This document shows, in pieces, positions 11,549 to 22,418 of a stretch of 64,000 nt of DNA. Source of the stretch: Anseranas semipalmata (taxonomy: Eukaryota; Chordata; Aves; Anseriformes; Anseranatidae). Made by a program: the position numbers and the translations under genes. The stretch is from NCBI GenBank assembly GCA_013399115.1, contig VXAA01000606.1, positions 270,604-334,603 on the forward strand, read 5' to 3'. The notes beneath the pieces are model-generated. The model saw only the letters and a program-made list of their open reading frames with translations, made no database searches and was not told the DNA's origin. Each line of letters starts with the position of its first letter. The stretch's first letter is position 1.

Positions 11549-14141
11549 TCTGAAACACAAAAAGTCCTCCCAGAGGCCTGCCTTCAGGCTTCGCTTTGGA
11601 TTCTGACATGAAACACACCAATGTTATTAGGTTGCATTGCCTACCTGCAGTCCTTTGAGGGAGAAAAGCAAATACTGTAAAGGCAGTATTTTTTAGCTGG
11701 AGATGACCTGGGCATCATCAGTGGTTTGGGTAGGTTCTAACTTGGAATCCACCACCTATGGAGCAGAGAATATGGTTTTTGTCATTTGGTCCTTAAATGG
11801 CTTTAGGTAGATAATATCAATCATGCCATCAGCTTAGACACAGCTATAGACTCCAACGGGGTTTAAATGACATAACTTTTTTTGCTCGGTCTCATCAATT
11901 CTTGTAAGAAAGAGCCAATTTTATGTTGTTGGATAAAATACATTAAGAATCCAAATTAGGTATCTTCCAGGGGTCTGTCTTGCTTTATATTATTCACCAG
12001 ACCTCTGGTGAATATATAAAATATATATATAGTTACCAGCTGATGCTTATCCACACTCATAGAAATAACAGTATTATTAACTATTCCTCTATATTTTGTG
12101 TCATGACTGTAAGGGCTTGTCTGAATAATAAAGATTCCCTTGAGTGGGACTCACTAGGGGAAATGACTGTTTAATAAAGACGGATAATGTAGATGAATCA
12201 TTTTGACTACTTAGAGGAGCAATTGTGCTAAAACTCCTGAACTTAGACAAAGTCCTTCTGAACATATTAGGGGGTCAAATCCTGCCCCTTGAAATTATTG
12301 TTATATTGCTGCTGATTGAAAAAGGGCTGAGGTGTTTGGGATCAGGGACAGACTTTTAACAGTGTGAATATAATTCGTTTACATGGGTGAAACTTATATG
12401 TTATCTTTTATTTTTTAAACTCTAAGACTGCAAGTAGTGTAAAAAACATGCCAATATAAACGTCTATATTACATCTTCATATGTTGAAAAATGTCTTTAA
12501 AACAGATTTCTGCTAAATTATATAGCTTAGTTTTCTCTCTTCCTCATGATGTGATACTTCATGCTACACTGAAAGAATAAGAATATGAGTTTATTAAGTT
12601 TACTCAAAAAACTATTCAGTCATCTGTATGAGCTTTTGGAGCTATGTCAACATTTTCTTGAAAGATATCTGAGATTATTTGATGTTTACTTTTTTTAAGT
12701 ACAGTATTTGTGAGTAAAAGTGCACAAGAACATTTTATTACATTTTAAATGTAATTCCTGATCCCAAGGTGCTGTCTATATAAATCTGAACAAACCTACG
12801 AAATCACTATCTATATTAGATCAGCAAATCCTCTCAGTCCCAGAACTGGCCACTGTGTTAAGAATAAGAGGCAAAAGTGAAATTCCTTGGTAATAAAACT
12901 TCTGAGCCTTGACAACTGTGAGGTAATGCCATTTCTTGCAGCATTGCCTAGACCTTTCAAAGTACACTACTCTTTATTATATGCCTTTCCTCTGCCCCTA
13001 AACCTTCACTTCTAAAATGCACATCTCACAGGTAACTACTATATAATGTACTTTTCAATCAACCTCCTAATTCACTCAATGCAGCATGAGTTTTAGATAA
13101 ACTGGGAAGATGTGAAATGCAGAATAAAAGGTTTAGGTTGTACAAGACCACTCACCTGTTTTAAATCTTTCTCTACCTATGGAAAAAAAATACCGAAAGA
13201 GCTCTTCTCCAGGGTAATTCATGGTGGTCCAGCGCTTCTCCCAGGCAGCGAGGACACCACCTCCCTGCATCCCCGCAAGCTCCTGCCCCAGTCTTTTAGG
13301 GGGACTTGCATCTTCTTTCAGCTCGTTCTCACCGAGTCTTTTGTCAGGCCACGTGTAGGCAACAAAATGATCATTCCCTTAGACCCACCAGCTTTGCAGG
13401 GGGAATTTTCCCCAGTAAGCCCAAGTGCCTGTGCTGGTATTGTACTATCCTCACTCCAATATGCTTCTGTATTTCAGCCAGCAGTGGAAGTGGGCAGTAC
13501 TGGAAGGGCTTAGATGGTTTTGCTTTTTTGCTGTCTTTGGTTTCAATAAATAAAAAAATCCTAAAGGTGAAACAAAGGGTGAATCAGATTTCATCTGGAA
13601 AGTAGAACAAGGAGACTCGTAAGGGCCTGTCTCCTAATTACCAGATTTCCCATAACTTATGTGTAAATCCCCTAAACTGAAGAACCTAAATGCAGCATTA
13701 AAATTTGTGTTGTGGTTTGTAAGCAGATCCAAGCTTTTGCAGAGTAATTGCTTGCTGCTGCTGTTATTATTTACACTTGCACATGCAGTCCATGGTGGGC
13801 TTGTCTCTGCTGGCAGTGTGGGTAGGTTTAAATTTACTCTGATCAAGTCAAAATGCCCTGCTGAGAGGCTCAGGTTCAGTATCATGCTAATAAAGTATGT
13901 GACTCTTGGACAAGAGCTGTTCTCCATCTGGCAAGCACAGAGCACGGGCTTGAGTAGGATTTCAGTTGTGTGCGGTAATCCCTCTAGATGTAAACAAAAG
14001 TTTTTGGGGACCTAATACCTGAGAAATACATGCAAAAATACAGTTCTGTCTCAAAAATACATGCTCCACTGTTAACAATCATAGAGTTCATGGAAGTACT
14101 TACAGACAAAGTAAGGGGCAGCTAGTAATTATATACACAGA

Positions 14142-14159
14142 TTTTTTTTTTTTTTTTTT
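14142..14159. repeat. Homopolymer T18
   Basis: Eighteen uninterrupted T, followed by GCCTGCC. Confidence 0.9.
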
Positions 14160-16000
14160 GCCTGCCTTTAATCAAGCTAATCTTTACTGTACAAGGTAGA
14201 GCATGGCCAATATGGAAACATCTGTGTTATGCAAATTCTCCTGAACTGGTTAGATGGCAGGTAACCGATTATAGTTTGGAGCTGTTCCATGTAGACTGGA
14301 TTAAAAATTTCCAGCAAGTCAGTCCAGCAAAAATCTGTGTGGTTACTTTTGATGCATACACAGATGTGAGCTTCTATGTTGACTGCTTTCAGCTGAAACT
14401 AGTGGTAGTTTAAAAACAGAAAAATTATTAAGGTACTGAGAAAACTCAAAGATGGATTGAATTCATCCTTGGATTTCCAAACCAAATTTCCAGCCGTTTT
14501 GGCTACGGTAGGTTTTTCTCCTATCATTGAAGTGTTCTTTAAGAAATACCCAATCTATCTCCCATGGTCCCATAGCACCTCCGTTGACATCCATAAAGAG
14601 ACAGGTGAGTGGGCTCCGGAGCAGCTTGAGCCTCTCCATGGAGAGGAGTAGGGCTGGAGCTGCTCATGGCAGCCCAGGGCAAGATTGTGTCCTTGCTGCA
14701 CGGTGAATCAGTGAGACCAATTGCAGGGGAAGATGCCAGCCTTTAGACAAAAGAAACTGCCAAGCTGAATTGGCAGCCGTAGGTGAAGATGAAGCTTTGG
14801 GAGAGCGTTGGGTACCACAGGACCCTACGTCATGGGTCCAGCTCCTAAAACACCAGCTCTGCTGTGTTATGGACAGCAGCTCCAAAGATCTTAAGAATAA
14901 ATCCTGCCAAGGCTAATAGTTTTCCTATTTCAAAAAGTTGGGCTGCTTCACTGCTGGATGGGCTTGCTGCTGTCTGGCACTGGAGCTTGTGGGATTAATG
15001 TTTCATACCCATAGCATTGAAATAAATGGGGACAAGATTATGTGAATTAAACAAAAAGTAGCCTGATGATTTTCTTTCTAAATGTAAGCTTGGCCCAGTA
15101 CGTTCATACTGGTCAGAGATAAGTGACTCTTCACTGCAAAATATTTTATATTGTGTAGATCATGTTAATTGCAAACATGCTGAAATGGTCTCTGCTGCTG
15201 CTGCCGCTGATTCACTGGTGACCTGTATAAGGAGGCAACACATGCTTACTGTTAAAAAAAGAACAGAAGGATCATCTATTGCTCAGATGAAAGACAGAGA
15301 CAAAATAACCAATCTGTAATGCAGATTTATTAATAGTCATTCACTGGTTTTCACTGAAATACTCTTCATGTAACCTTGACTTTATTAAGTAGTCCTTAAG
15401 GTGCATTTTGAAGACAGATAATGAGTTTGGGGAATAGTCTTATCTACATCAAGCTAATCTTTAACAGCTTGGAAGGGAACTCACAGAAACTTTTCCACTT
15501 TAAGTGACATAGCCATGTTCAAATCAAGCCTTTTAAAATGTCATTTTAATAGGAAGAGTTTACAGGCATTTTTAATAGCTACACTTCATAGAGGAATATG
15601 ATTTAAATAAAAGTGATAGAAACATTTATTGAGTTTTTAATAGTATTAATGGGGCTGGAGGGAAGGGGCATTGGAGAAGCAGGAACGCAACTCTGTGCGG
15701 TTGAGCAGCACTTTGTGTCGTGATTAATAAAGACAAGGCAGCTCTTCCTTGGAAAAACAGCTTCTTTCATGGTGGCAGTCTCTTTAAAAGGGAGGGCTGG
15801 TGGGAAGGCAGGGGTTTTGAATGGTATTTGGCTGCTGAGCCTGCACATGCCGCATTGTCCAGCTTCCATGGGGAGAAGAAGTTTGCAAGAACCTCCTGAC
15901 CCCGTGCCGACACGCAGACTGCTTGTGTGCGTGAGGGAGAGAAGGGTGGGGAGGGAAGAACAAAAAGAAACTCAAAGGAAAACAAACCAAGGGTCGCTAT

Positions 16001-17387
16001 TTTAATGAGACAGCTCAGAGTTATCCCATCTGCACTTTCTCCTCAGTTTGCAGGATGTCCTTGAGAATAATTTCACTTTTCCTGTATCGTGTGTAGAAAT
16101 GCAGACGTGGATGTGCACCCATAGGCACAGCCTTTCCCTTCAGTTGCTCACACCGCGGGCTGAATTTTAACCCTCTTGGGCAGCCAGACAAATTTCACGA
16201 ACCCTCTTCTGCTGATTCCGGTTGGCTTAGCTCATGTTGTTTTGCTTTCTTTATTGTTTGGGCATCATATGTCCCAGCTCTCCCGGGTGCACACACATTT
16301 GGTTTCTGACTAATGCGAGGCCTCTGTCAGAGAGACAGCGTTTGTCATCTAACATCCAGAGTCTCTTGGAGTCAGGTCATGACTCAGACACCACAAACTG
16401 TATACAGAACAGACCACAAATTCCTCCAGTAGAATTGAACAAGGCTTTCCGAGAAGCCACTTCCCCCACTGGTTATATCCTAACCCTGGCTGACAGGTAG
16501 CAAATAACTGTGGCTCTTAAGTGACATTTTTTGAATATTTTTTCTTATTTTTTTGTTGTTGTATTCGCGGCTGTTTAAAATCCTGCCTTTTCATGTGCAT
16601 GTAGAATGTGCTTTTGGCTAGAAAGACTTTATGAAAATACTGGCACTGATCAACATTAAGGTCCAAGGCTCGGGATTTTGAGTGGGCACCAAATGCCGGC
16701 ACTCAGCCTGCTTGATTAAGGTTTCCCAGAGCTGCTCTTGTGTGCTTTGTGCATGAAACCCATAAATCGGCCGGGGTCTGCTCGAATGGCTCCTGAACTT
16801 TGGCAAAACCTTTCGATGAACCTGCTGGGGGCTGGTGGGGAGGGAGGTTTGCGAGGAAACCTGACTCCAGGTGAGCTGCCCAGGCTGGGGACCAGCAGAC
16901 ATTTCCAATTTGAAGGCAGAGTCAGAGTTAACAAATCTGCTAACAAGACTTGCACACTTGCTGACCAGTAGTAAATCCTGGCTCGATTTATTACCAAATG
17001 CAGCACTTTGGCATGAGTCCTCAGTGTCATTTTGCAAGTGGATTGGGAGCAAGTTGCGATCTTAAATCCTCGCTGGAAAACCCGGTCGTGAGAACCAGCT
17101 GGGGTGCAGCCCTTTGATTTAATTTCTCCCTCTCTTTCTCTCTCCCTCTCTCTTTCTCTCTCTCTCTCTCTCTTTTTTTTTTAACAAACCAAGACCATTC
17201 ATCTGCCAATGCACTATTCTGTGCTCTTTTGTCAATAGAAAAGTTGTTTTGCTAATGGTTATCTGTCTGCAAGTCCTTGACCTGCTTGTAAACACATTTC
17301 TGCAGGAAAACCCCAGGCCATGGCCTCGAGCCTTTACGTCAACAAGAAGAGATAAAGTGACCAAAACTTAACCTGATCTGGCCTGGA
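16001..17387. other. Repeat-poor, moderately GC-rich non-coding block
   Basis: Apart from a pyrimidine tract at 17123-17182, this stretch has no recognisable transposon sequence and is richer in G+C than the surroundings. It ends in a dense block (17183-17387) containing a forkhead-type TGTAAACA at 17287-17294. A 144-codon minus-strand frame (16618-17052) has no recognisable domain. Together with the CTCF-type motif and CpG-rich stretch that follow, it looks like conserved regulatory DNA. Conservation cannot be seen from one sequence. Confidence 0.4.
17123..17182. repeat. 60-base pyrimidine tract (CT-rich, T10 end)
   Basis: An uninterrupted C/T stretch made of irregular CTCTTT and CTCCC units, then (CT)n and T10. 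It is a candidate H-DNA/triplex former. Translations through it on the minus strand give Glu/Arg/Lys repeats that are not a real protein. Confidence 0.9.
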
Positions 17388-17401
17388 GTGCCCTCTACTG
17401 C
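17388..17401 (-). promoter_or_regulatory. CTCF-type binding motif (strong match)
   Basis: Read on the minus strand the 14 bases are GCAGTAGAGGGCAC. Against the core CTCF consensus CCASYAGRKGGCRS this agrees at 13 of 14 positions (only the first base differs), including the invariant AG and GGC. It lies about 220 bases from the CpG-rich stretch that starts near 17619. CTCF sites of this quality occur by chance, so occupancy is inferred. The motif match itself is direct. Confidence 0.5.
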
Positions 17402-17618
17402 CCCTTGACCAAATACTTCCCTAATCTGCGTCCTTCTGAAAGGAACACATTGTTGTGTAAAGAAGTATTACCTGGAATGAAATCAATTTTTGGAGCCCAG
17501 CTTCCTCCTCCCTTCTCCCTGCCCGTAGCCCAAGCCAACTGAGTCACTGGAGGTTAAGGAACAAGGTCTGGGTAGGTTTGGGTGGAAGGGCAGGAATTTT
17601 CCCCCAAGTCACCCCTCT
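17402..17618. other. Spacer between CTCF-type motif and CpG-rich stretch
   Basis: Non-repetitive sequence with a C-rich patch near 17505-17530 and no open frame of interest. No TATA box or other core promoter element is evident. Confidence 0.4.
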
Positions 17619-18172
17619 GCCCGTGCTCCAGGCGCCTGTCACCAGCCAGCAGCCTGCCCGCGGTCCGTCACGCTGCGTTGTGTGCACCACCTTTCAAGCC
17701 GTGGAACAAATGCTGGAAAAAACCGAACTTGCCGATCGAGTTGCTTTTAAAAGCCGTTCACTCATCCCTCGGGATTTGTTCTGGATTTGTTCCTCGATAC
17801 GTCCAGGATTCGGGGAGTCGCTAACCTCCTGGCACGGCCCGAAGTGTGGTGGGGGGCCCTGAGCTTTGTTCATAAGAGCTGGGCTAGAAAATCGAGGTGC
17901 TCTGTAATGGGGAAATGCACCCTGTGGAAAGGCCGATGTTCAACGCGTGAATGAGAAAAGGGAAAAACACAGGGCAGTTCTAGAGATAAGATGACAAACT
18001 CCAATTGCAGCTCACAAAGGGAGCATTCATTGTGTCGCGCCTCTGTTCGCACCCTGCTTAAACCGCTCACGAGGCCGCTGCAGGGGGGTTCGTGACTAAG
18101 CGGGAAGCTGGTGGGTCACGTTCCTCCGGGGCGCTGGGTTTTAATTCAGTCACAGGTTGCGGCTCGGTGACG
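17619..18172. promoter_or_regulatory. CpG-island-like segment
   Basis: By eye I count about 37 CpG dinucleotides in 17581-18180, with G+C slightly above 50 percent. The observed/expected CpG ratio is therefore roughly 0.8-0.9, against strong CpG depletion elsewhere in the window. The segment contains no recognised repeat. Its frames (94 codons on + at 17578-17862, 66 on - at 17870-18070) do not resemble known proteins. It could be the promoter of an unannotated transcript or an orphan island at a developmental enhancer. A palindromic GCTTTTAAAAGC at 17743-17754 is the only TATA-like element. Counts were made by hand. Confidence 0.6.
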
Positions 18173-21100
18173 CAATGATGGGCTCATTCCTTTGGCCAAA
18201 GGTGGTGGTGGGGATGGGTGGTCAGACAGGGCATCACCAGAACTTTGTGGTTTAACAGTAGCACAAGAAAAATGTGTGTAAAACTTTTGCTACCCCAAGC
18301 CAAAGTTTTTGTAGTGGAGCGAGGCAGCCATGAGGGAAGATCCTGTGATGCTCTGCCCTTCCCTCCAGGACCCTGAATCAGACAGGGGCATCTCCATGAT
18401 CCATGTACCTGAGTGAGATGGGGGTTTGGACTGAGTATTGCACCCTTAATTTTATAGGTAGGTTTAATTCATTTTATGGGATTCCACAGGAAGCACTTCA
18501 CTCTCCATAACCCTCAGATGGCATTTTTAGGAGACAAAATAAAGACTTGTAGAAAACTGTTTTTATTTTTACTTAACAAAAAACTCATAAAATGTGTTTG
18601 ATTTTTCGTTGTTGTTATGACACGAAAAAACTTTCAAAACTTTGTTTTGGGTGTTTCACAACAAAACCTTGTTTCGTAAAACTTAACAAAATCAAATGAT
18701 CTGCAAAGGGATAATGAGATACTGCAACCAGTGTGATTCACAACTTCTTGATGCCATTCTCCAGTCGCTCAGATTGAACTGGGCTGTGACTAAGTCTTGA
18801 ATTAGCCAGACCTAATATGTGTAGATGATCACTGGATGTGAAACTGTACATGACAGACCAGAAACCCCCTCAGGGTCTGAGGGGGAAAAAAAACACCAAA
18901 GCTTAAGGAAAGGGCATCTGCTGAGCTGAAAATATTCTCCTGCCTGCTGGTACTTAAACTCTGCAATATTTTCAGGATCTACTATTCACAGTGGACAAGG
19001 TAGTTCACCCCAGGGTAGGGTTCGGGCATGAAGCTGAAATCTGTGGCCGAAAGTATCTCCCACTTCTCTGGGAGACAGCGTTTTGTCTTTCTCCCATTCA
19101 TTGGTAGGTACAGTCTCCTACAGACAGGTATCCGACAGGCTTCTCCCAAGTGCCAGGAGGACAACATGAGATCTTTCAAGTTTGATTCCAGCTGGGTTAT
19201 TTCCTTAGGAGACAGCTGTTTCACAGTATTCTTCTGTGCTTTTAACCTTGTTTGTCCATATAAGGCAGTCATAGTTCCAGCTTTGCATGGGGGGATTAAT
19301 TCACACGCTTTAATCTAAACTGGACAAAAACTTTCAAGGTTGGCTTACAGGAGATATCATTTCAGCTTCCCTGACAGAAAATCAAACTTTGGGGAACAAA
19401 GCAGATAATTTTTTTTCTATAGAAAGGGTCTATTTAAGGAAAAGTGATTTTTTTTTTTTTCCCAGCAGAAAATTATTCTAAGAGAAAATTTTTCATCTCC
19501 CAAATTGGAAATGTAAATTTTAACCTTGCTCAATAATTTAATAATTCAAAATTATTACTCTTTTTTTTTTTTTTTTCTTACAGCATTTCTCTATCTCCAT
19601 GTGTCCAAAATTTAGCAGGACTTTGAAGATGAATGCTAGATCTAGTGGGCACCTTTTCAGATTGAAAAGATTAGTGTTATGGTGAAGACAACTTGCCTTT
19701 CTTGTAAGGTATAGAGCTGTTTAATCAAAGAAGGACTGGCTGAATCTATTCAGTATTCTCAGCTACTTTCCAAATCAAACTTCTGAATACATGTTAGTTA
19801 TTCTGATTAAGTCATACTCCTGAACTCCCTCCAGGTTCTGCACTGGAGATGATATTTATACAGCACTAATGGAGAAAACTTGGTGTGTTTCAAAAAATCA
19901 TTCCCAAGAAAACCAAACTCATATTAGCAGATGTAACAAGGAAATTTGCAGGGAACTTGTACTCTTCTTCCTTTCTCACTGAAGCTTCAATTTAATTCTC
20001 AGCCCCCAGATGTTGGAGAGGAGGAAGTTTTGAAAACATTAAATGACCCATTTCAACATTGTTTGTGCTCCTAATCAAAATATGCATAGTCTTATTGTTC
20101 CATAAGCTGCCAAAACTAATTGACACTGGAAGTTTCAAACTGATTTTTGGTAATAGAAGAAACTTTCTTCTCAATTTGGGACTAAAGCACTTTTTGACAT
20201 TTTGGACCATTTATTGGATGAGGCACCTTAGGCTCTGGTGATTCTAGGGACTATCAAAACAAAGCGAGTGTTTGCTGTGGCTTAGGACAAGATGAACTTT
20301 AGTAGCAATGCCTTGAGTCTTCAGCTGAGATTGGGATAGTTTATATTGTGAAATGTACTATATGCATAGGCATTGGATGAGAGAAAGGACACACTTTTAT
20401 TTGTGTGTCTATGCCTTTCTTAAACCAACCTTCTACCAGTTTTTAAGTAAACTTTCCAAACACTGTGATTTGGTGAGCCACCAGCGATAGTAACAAGAAA
20501 CTGTATGTGTGACTTTTTCATACAGACTCACACACTCATATATATCTGTGTGTCAATATATACTGGCTGACATAACAAATATCTTTGTTTTTAGAAAAAG
20601 AGGATTTTCCTTGGGGACTTTAAATAGATTCAGAGTATATTCCAAGGTATCAGACTGTATTTCACTGTGATATTCATATTGTCAATAGTGGGACCTTTCT
20701 GTGGAAAATGGGGCTTTTCCTGTAAACATAATAATATTTCTGGATGGTGAAATATACAGTAAATGTTAAACAAGAAAAGAACTAAATTGCAGACTATTCC
20801 CTGGTCAGCAAAACCTGCCCATTATTTTTCAGTTTGCTGAATCTGTAGTTTTTACCATTTTTTTTAAACTGTGACTTTTCAGATTCATGAGAGTAGCATA
20901 GGTAATCTTCATATTTATAAGGACACACTGTCAACTTGCTTTTCATAATTTATAAACTCTTTTTTTTTTTTTATTATTCCTTTTCCCTGTTGGAAGCCTG
21001 AAACTGGCATGTTTCCTTAATAGAGCTAGGAAGAAAACTCTGCAATTTTGCTCTGGGAGATGATTTCTCAGAAATAAGCTATCTGTTCTTCATGCAAAGG

Positions 21101-22418
21101 AGTAGCACCCTAGTTGGCTTAGTGGTGCTGGAATTAGTGCTGTAGGGTCTATTTTGCAAGTGTTTGCATGTGCTAGCTTTTCATGTTGCAACTTGCATTT
21201 CAGTTTGGTGAGGGATTTGTCAATATGTTACAAGGCTTATGTGTCTTTTTTGACATGAGTTGGATGAATGTTCACTGCTCCGTTTGGTTGGACTTGCCTT
21301 TTTATCCATCCCAACCTACTTCTTCTCCCCGCTGCCTTCCTTACAGAGCCTCTCATATTCCCATCTCCTACTGTTTGCTCCTGGCACAGCAAGAGCGGAT
21401 ATTTTTCTTCTGTCCCTGCATCGAGAGACTGGCAAGGACAGGCACCCCTTTTACACAGATGAAATGGAAGTAGATAGCCATTTCCTCTTCTCTTTTGTAA
21501 TTTTACCGAATTCCTTTTCAATGGGGTTTGTAAAAGTAAATATTTCCAGGCATTCAGATTAACCTCGCTGCTTGACTGATGTGAGCAGACAGAAACGTTT
21601 CTATGTTTTCAGAATTGGTCCCAGAATTTGCAAGAGGCCAAGTTTGCTTTCAGAAGTAATTCACATTGTTGATACTGATTTATAAACCACTGTGAAATTA
21701 AGTGACTGGGTACTTTAAAAAACATCTTTCCTTTGGGCACACTAGTCACTATTATGGCAGATAGAATCTGTTTGGAATTACTTTTAATGGTTGTTTGAAT
21801 TTAAAAAGCTGGTAAGGATTGATTCAAATTGAAGGTCATGAACTCCTTTACCCATTTCCCCTCATTGGCTCAATAAGGGTCCTATTTCATGATCTTTTGC
21901 CCATGATGCGACTCATCTGTTTAGTTGAGAAGGTGCTGATATGAGTAATTAAGCTAAAATGGCATTAGGGAAGAATCTGTTAATATTTAGTAACATATAG
22001 TTGACTCTGTCCATCCATCTGTCAGTCTATCCCCCATAAGTTTTGAACTTGCTGGTTAGTTTCAGCAAAATTTGGCACAAAATTAGAGGTATTCATTAGC
22101 ATTACGCTACTAAAAGCTTTTGGAAAACTGGCAGCTGGTGGAGGGGAAAGTTTTTCTGGTGGAAGAAAAAGACAGCTCAGACAGTGCAGATGTACAGGTC
22201 AGTCCGTTTACAGGTCAGCCTGAACCAGCCATAGTGTATTTGGCCCTTCACTGAGCCAAATAGGCAGGTGATGTGAGGAGGGTTTGGGAAGGGATGCTCA
22301 GGAGAGGAAGGCAGCATGGTATTGTGCCATGGTGGTTTGGGCAGTGTGGAGCACATGACTGAAGAAACTGGGCATCACTGGTTCTGCTCAGAGAGCAACT
22401 TCTTTTCTTTTTTATCTT
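18173..22418. other. Non-coding AT-rich stretch, no gene seen
   Basis: CpG content falls back to background immediately after the island. The stretch contains T12 at 19449-19460, T16 at 19561-19576, T13 at 20960-20972, a small TTTTTCGT/ACGAAAAA inverted repeat at 18602-18629, and a degenerate CCAT/CTAT patch near 22005-22030. Open frames stay at or below 100 codons with no recognisable similarity. Confidence 0.65.
19561..19576. repeat. Homopolymer T16
   Basis: Sixteen uninterrupted T after ATTATTACTC. Another T12 lies about 100 bases upstream. Confidence 0.9.

Larger units (their letters stand above)
10438..16000. other. Non-coding stretch, no gene seen
   Basis: There is no supportable exon. 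A 133-codon frame at 13112-13513 crosses a locally GC-richer patch (about 13200-13500) that contains a CACGTG E-box near 13351, but its translation matches nothing I know and lacks domain character. Repeats seen are a (TA) run near 10625-10643, a CR1-like piece at 11168-11265, a 14-base tandem duplication at 11521-11548, T18 at 14142-14159, and a short CTG/CCG tract near 15191-15210. Confidence 0.65.

Noticed and set aside
12268..12300. Start of a palindromic sauropsid repeat (TCAAATCCTGCCCCTTGAA)
   Set aside because: Only a single arm of about 20 bases is visible, too short to call.
13112..13513. 133-codon frame on +
   Set aside because: Overlaps a local GC-rich patch with a second open frame (13306-13605), and the translation has no family resemblance.
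16805..16850. Possible G-quadruplex near GGGGGCTGGTGGGGAGGGAGG
   Set aside because: Only three runs of three or more G are present; the fourth is GG.
16618..17052. 144-codon frame on - upstream of the CTCF-type motif
   Set aside because: No recognisable similarity. Competing frames occupy the same GC-richer DNA on both strands.
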